Shown: piece by piece, positions 60,029-64,000 of the stretch
How the letters are laid out: each line of letters begins with the position of its first letter
How positions within the stretch are numbered: the stretch's first letter is position 1
Position numbers and translations under genes: made by a program
From: Pegea sp. RAD2-039
Lineage: Eukaryota; Chordata; Thaliacea; Salpida; Salpidae
Length of the DNA: 64,000 bases
Direction of reading: 5' to 3'
NCBI GenBank assembly: GCA_034620365.1
Contig: JAQGEQ010000277.1
Span: forward strand, 124,001-188,000
Notes under the pieces: model-generated
What the model was told of the DNA's origin: nothing
Seen by the model: the letters and a program-made list of their open reading frames with translations, nothing else
Databases searched by the model: none

Positions 60029-61176
60029 CTAATTAGCTTCGATTAATTGATAAGCTTTTTCTTTCAAGTAAATCAAGACATCATCATCTCTTCTTTGCCA
60101 CAGCATCTCGCCTGGAAAGTCAACTAATTCTCTTCTTCTTGCTCGAATTAGATATCCGACCAAATTAGTTGATATTCTAGTGTATCTAATGATGCACAAA
60201 AACACTGAACTTAAAAGCAAGTAGCTGATGAAGAAGTTGCTTAATTATAAATAGATTTTGATTGTTCATCTAATGCAATACTAAAAATAGAAAGCAAGTC
60301 ACTATTCAATTAAATAATCAAATATTTTGTGCTTGTAGTGTTACGTATTCATCTCATATTCAATTTGACGTCAACTAGTTTGGCTTTTTCCAACTTTTTT
60401 CTTACTTCTAAGTTTGATATAACAATTAAAGAAATGTTTAAGTAGCTGAAAAATTAGATTTGTTTCAACAAAATACATCATCCAGTAAAACCAAATTTGT
60501 TTACAAAACTTTTAGTTTTTATTTATTAAAAGTATTTTTTAATCATTTATATCTAAATATTTAAACTATTAGTTAAAGTATTACTTTATAACACACCACC
60601 GATTTAGATGTAGGTTGTTAGGAAGCAAGTTTCTGTGCACTTAATGAGCGATTATATGAGATTTGATAAAAGTTAGAAATAATTACGTTTGAAAAAGTTG
60701 TCCGAAGTCGATGAAGATGCCACCATCTTTAGATTGCCATCCACAACGAAAGATAATCTCAATAAGGTTTCTAATTTCACGATCAATATGTTTATTTGCT
60801 TTCTTGGCACGTTCAGCTGTTTTTCCAACAGGTTTTCCATATTCAGAAGAACCTTTCACCCATTTCTTACGGTTACTATCAACTGAAATCAAAATATGAA
60901 TTTTCATCAACATAGAAATATTTCTATTACGTCACAAGCTTAATTACTACAAGTCACACGAGGTTCAGATAAGCTGAGATGACGTCATTGGCTCGAAATA
61001 GCCGCCACATGTGGTGACGTCATGATGTTTGATGAAGTAAAAAATAAGAATTTACTGTATCTATCTGAGAATGGATTCTTCATTTGTTGTTGGGTTAAAG
61101 TATCTGCAAAAGTATTCCATTTATTTTGCAAAGATTTCACTAAACTGAAATTCCTGTAATCTTCTTCTGAACACAT
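60029..61176 (-). CDS. ABRA: ABRA/STARS-like costars-domain protein
   Basis: Three exons: 61056-61176 (MCSEEDYRNFSLVKSLQNKW, ending NPFSDRY), about 60684-60882 (GSSEYGKPVGKTAERAKKAN, then the costars domain start IDREIRNLIEIIFRCGWQSK with DGGIFIDFGQLFQ), and a last exon to stop TAG 60029-60031 (YTRISTNLVGYLIRARRREL, then VDFPGEMLWQRRDDDVLIYL). The KTAERAK.A..HI.REI segment and the DFPGEMLWQ..DD end are diagnostic for ABRA rather than the shorter ABRACL. Family knowledge: an actin-binding protein of muscle that promotes Rho/MRTF/SRF signalling. At about 120-130 residues it is much shorter than vertebrate ABRA because the N-terminal region is brief. Intron 1 (60883-61055) contains two TGACGTCA palindromes. 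Confidence 0.92.
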
Positions 61177-61936
61177 TTTGTATTAAGTAAAATATTATTT
61201 TGATTTTATCTAAAAATATTAACAATATTTATTCCATATTTTAAAAAACATTTTTCAAATAGTTGTGACAGTAAAAATACTTCAATCAATTTGATAAGAA
61301 TTTTTTTAATGATATTAAAATCACAGCTTTACTAATAAAATAAATAAAAAAATAATTATCTGACATTTTTACATCTACCTTTTGACTTTATGCCTTCGAC
61401 AGTTAATTACTTCTTGTTTTATGTTCACGCTCAGGGCTCGATAACAATTATTACATAACAACTTGAATGTGTTGTGACGAAGCATTTATATATTTGGTCA
61501 TTTGAATATTTCTGATATATGTTCCCAATTTGTATAATAAATTTAGAAAACTTTGATGAAAAATTATAAGGAAACCAGAAGAATTCATTTTTGAAAAATG
61601 TTACAAAATTAAAAAATAGTTTTAAATAAAACAACTTGGATATTTTAAGTTTAGCAAATTTACATAAAAGTTTGTTTAAATATTTTAAAATAAAAGAATT
61701 CTTTTTAAAACTTAGAATATGTTTACTAAATACCAAATCTATTTAAATAAAATAATTGTCTATATTCTGGTTAATAAGGTTTCTAATTATTTTACTTTTT
61801 ACAGTTTCTCGTGTTATGGACTCATTAAAGAAAGATGCGTTTCGAAATACTAAGCAAAGATTCTATTCGAAGTTGATATTTGATTGAATACGGCTTATAA
61901 GTATTTAGATATTTTGTTTATTATTAAAACATATGC

Positions 61937-61959
61937 AGCATACACTTGTGGTGTATGCT
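61937..61959. other. Perfect 9-bp hairpin
   Basis: AGCATACAC (61937-61945) and GTGTATGCT (61951-61959) are exact complements around the loop TTGTG. The structure is isolated in AT-rich sequence, with no poly-T tract directly after it. Confidence 0.7.
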
Positions 61960-63182
61960 TAGATAACATCAATGATAAGAAATTATCAGATTACATTTAC
62001 TGTGAAGCATGGAGTCATTTCGACGAAAAAAGCATTTAACTTTCTGTATAAGATAAAAAAAGTGGCTACTGTTTTTTTTCAGTTTTCTTACATAGTTGTG
62101 TAAAGAAAGTAAAATGCTCAATAAACCAAGTAAAAGTAGTTTAGATTTACCAAGTACCAAAATACATGCTGAAACTAAGGACTTGTTTAAAAGTTGACCT
62201 CCTAAAAAGAAGACTTGATAAATGAGATTGAAGCTTAGTAACTCTCATATGCTAATGTAACTAAAAGAAACTTTGAAAAATTAAACTAAACAAAGTAAGA
62301 CAGAACAAAATAATTTCAGCAACTTGAAAAATTAACGATTTTAAAGTTTCTTCTTTTGTATTGATGTTGGTTTTTATTCAAAAATCTTCTTCAAAAAACT
62401 TCTATTTTTTCGTTGTTCTATTTTTGGAAAAAGATAAAATTTACCAAACCAGCAATTATCTGATTTTATACTTTCAAATATTTTAATTTTTGTGAAAGTG
62501 GTTGAAGGTTTTTTGTTTCAGCTTAAAAGTTCTGTTTGTAAAAGAACTAGAAGAAACGTTAAAGTAATTGAACTTTTTGAATTGACAAGACCATGACTCG
62601 TTGTTAGCTTTCTACATGTTTCTAGAGAGTATTGCCAGATTTTTTATATAAATTTCTAAACGTATTTCACTTCAGTAACTTTCTCTAATCTAAGCTGAGA
62701 GTTTGAAGCATTCATTGAAATAACTGCAGACTTTTTTTTCTAAAAACTTCAATGAAAGGACTTGTGGTCCAGACCAAAAGTTCACAACAAACTAACTTAC
62801 TGAAAAATGATACAAGCAGAGTTTTATTTTGCTCGAATAGTTTATATCAGTAGAAAAATCTATTTTTTGATTTTAAAATGCGAAACTAAGTTGGAACAAA
62901 GATTAAGCTCAGATTGATTTACGATTTACTTCAATGAAAAATTCTTTGCCAGGACTTGTCGTCAATGATTACTTTTTGTAATTTTAAAACTTTGTAAATC
63001 CAAATTTTCTTTTAGTATTCAGCAAAGTTTTTTTCAGTTGGTTAGGGTTCGATGTTTGTAGCTTATTAAATTGGCTTATACATAGAAATCTTTATTTTAT
63101 ACTTTGACACTTCAAATGACTTTACTGATACTAAACAACTAACTACTTTATAGATGAAGTCTTTCCTAACTTTAAAATAAGA

Positions 63183-63245
63183 ACTCCTCAAAAGATGACT
63201 CCTCAAAAGATGACTCCTCAAAAGATGACTCGTCAAAAGACGACT
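63183..63245. repeat. 15-bp tandem repeat, about four copies
   Basis: Units of CTCAAAAGATGACTC, three near-identical and a fourth with two G changes (CGTCAAAAGACGACT). Not in any supported gene. Confidence 0.85.
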
Positions 63246-64000
63246 TCACCGAGTGATTGTCAACAGTAACTTATAAATCAACTCACAGTTGTAATTGGCA
63301 ACATTTCAGTTAATATTATAAAAATCACTTTAGAACATTTGTAATTTGTTTGAATAAAGGTTTGTTTGAAACCAAATGACTTATTGATGCCAAGACCAGT
63401 CTACAATGAAGAGACACCCATATATTGATCTTTATTGCTTGAAATTCTTCAAATGATTCATCAGAATACAATTATTAAAACTTCTAAAAACTTTTTACCT
63501 CATTATTATTTCAGTAAATCATCTCGTTGACAATCAAATTTTAAATAGTAGATCCTCTCACTTTTATGTTTTTTCTAAATAATTTCATCTTTTGTAATAA
63601 TTTATTTAATAAAGTTTTTTTGAAATTATTGAAATATTAAATTTGTTACTTTGAAGAAAGTTTTTAAATATTTGTCAAGTTTTGTTGAACAACTTTTATC
63701 AAAACCTTGAGATAAAAATATTTCAATTAAGACCTTGGTTTGATTGACACTAGAAACTGGAAATTCTATTAATTTACTAAAACTCTACAGATCTAATTTT
63801 AGTTGATTGAAAAGAAAAGTTTTTTTTGATTCAATGAAGAAATTAAATTTAAAAAAGTTTATAATTATCAGCAGTGCTGAAAATTTTCGAAAAAATACTT
63901 CTCCATTTGAGTCCAGATCAGTTTATACACAAGTGACAAGAAATCCTCATCTTGAATGAGAGTTGAAAACAAACTGGATCCTCCAATTTTATATTCTAAA

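Larger units (their letters stand above)
61177..64000. other. AT-rich intergenic to window end
   Basis: No gene is supported; the frames at 61431-61736 and 61969-62160 look like background. Two short structures stand out and are listed separately: a hairpin at 61937-61959 and a tandem repeat at about 63183-63245. Confidence 0.45.

Noticed and set aside
61431..61736. 101-codon minus-strand frame
   Set aside because: Phe/Lys/Ile-rich background sequence without any supporting feature.
1..64000. tRNA, rRNA or other standard RNA genes
   Set aside because: I saw no A/B-box pair with a cloverleaf and no rRNA-like conserved GC-rich stretch; a dedicated scan could still find one.

Overview
This is a eukaryotic nuclear window from a compact, very AT-rich animal genome. 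Most genes are split by GT-AG introns of about 48-60 nt, with a minority of introns from 170 to 2,100 nt, and genes lie on both strands with no operon of the bacterial type. The gene set (a calcium-channel beta subunit, a LIV-1 zinc transporter, cilium proteins, a costars/ABRA protein and a cerebellin-type secreted C1q protein) is metazoan. The cerebellin, CCSAP and ABRA relatives lean towards a non-vertebrate deuterostome or chordate such as a tunicate, but that placement is inference. Layout: 1-391 (+) 3' end of a GLTP-fold lipid-transfer gene; 579-3056 (-) CACNB-like channel subunit; 5419-6921 (-) DUSP11/PIR1-like RNA phosphatase with a long repeat N-terminus; 10903-13519 (-) TIA1/TIAR-like RNA-binding protein; 14.1-19.2 kb a repeat-rich block (nested dispersed repeats, LINE relic, G-rich minisatellite); 19768-21598 (-) SCO1/2 copper chaperone; 22.2-23.0 kb decayed gag-like relic; 25360-28186 (-) SLC39 zinc transporter; 31892-34071 (+) PHGDH; 34265-40462 (-) CFAP251/WDR66 with about 40 copies of a 16-residue acidic repeat; 44302-47663 (+) cerebellin-like; 48738-53433 (-) NEMF/Rqc2; 55259-56477 (+) CCSAP-like; 57063-58341 (-) coiled-coil protein; 58591-58963 (-) small orphan; 60029-61176 (-) ABRA/costars. 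The genes are mostly unrelated housekeeping and tissue functions, apart from a loose cilium theme (CFAP251, CCSAP, possibly the coiled-coil protein). The signal I consider most worth pursuing is not a gene. The palindrome TGACGTCA occurs at least 21 times, where base composition predicts well under one, and most copies sit inside the tiny introns. There, pairs of copies or other complementary arms can fold into hairpins of 7-11 bp. RFX X-box-like and TCACGTGA palindromes show a similar tendency, and an X-box-like word is repeated about 11 times in the coding minisatellite of the phosphatase gene.
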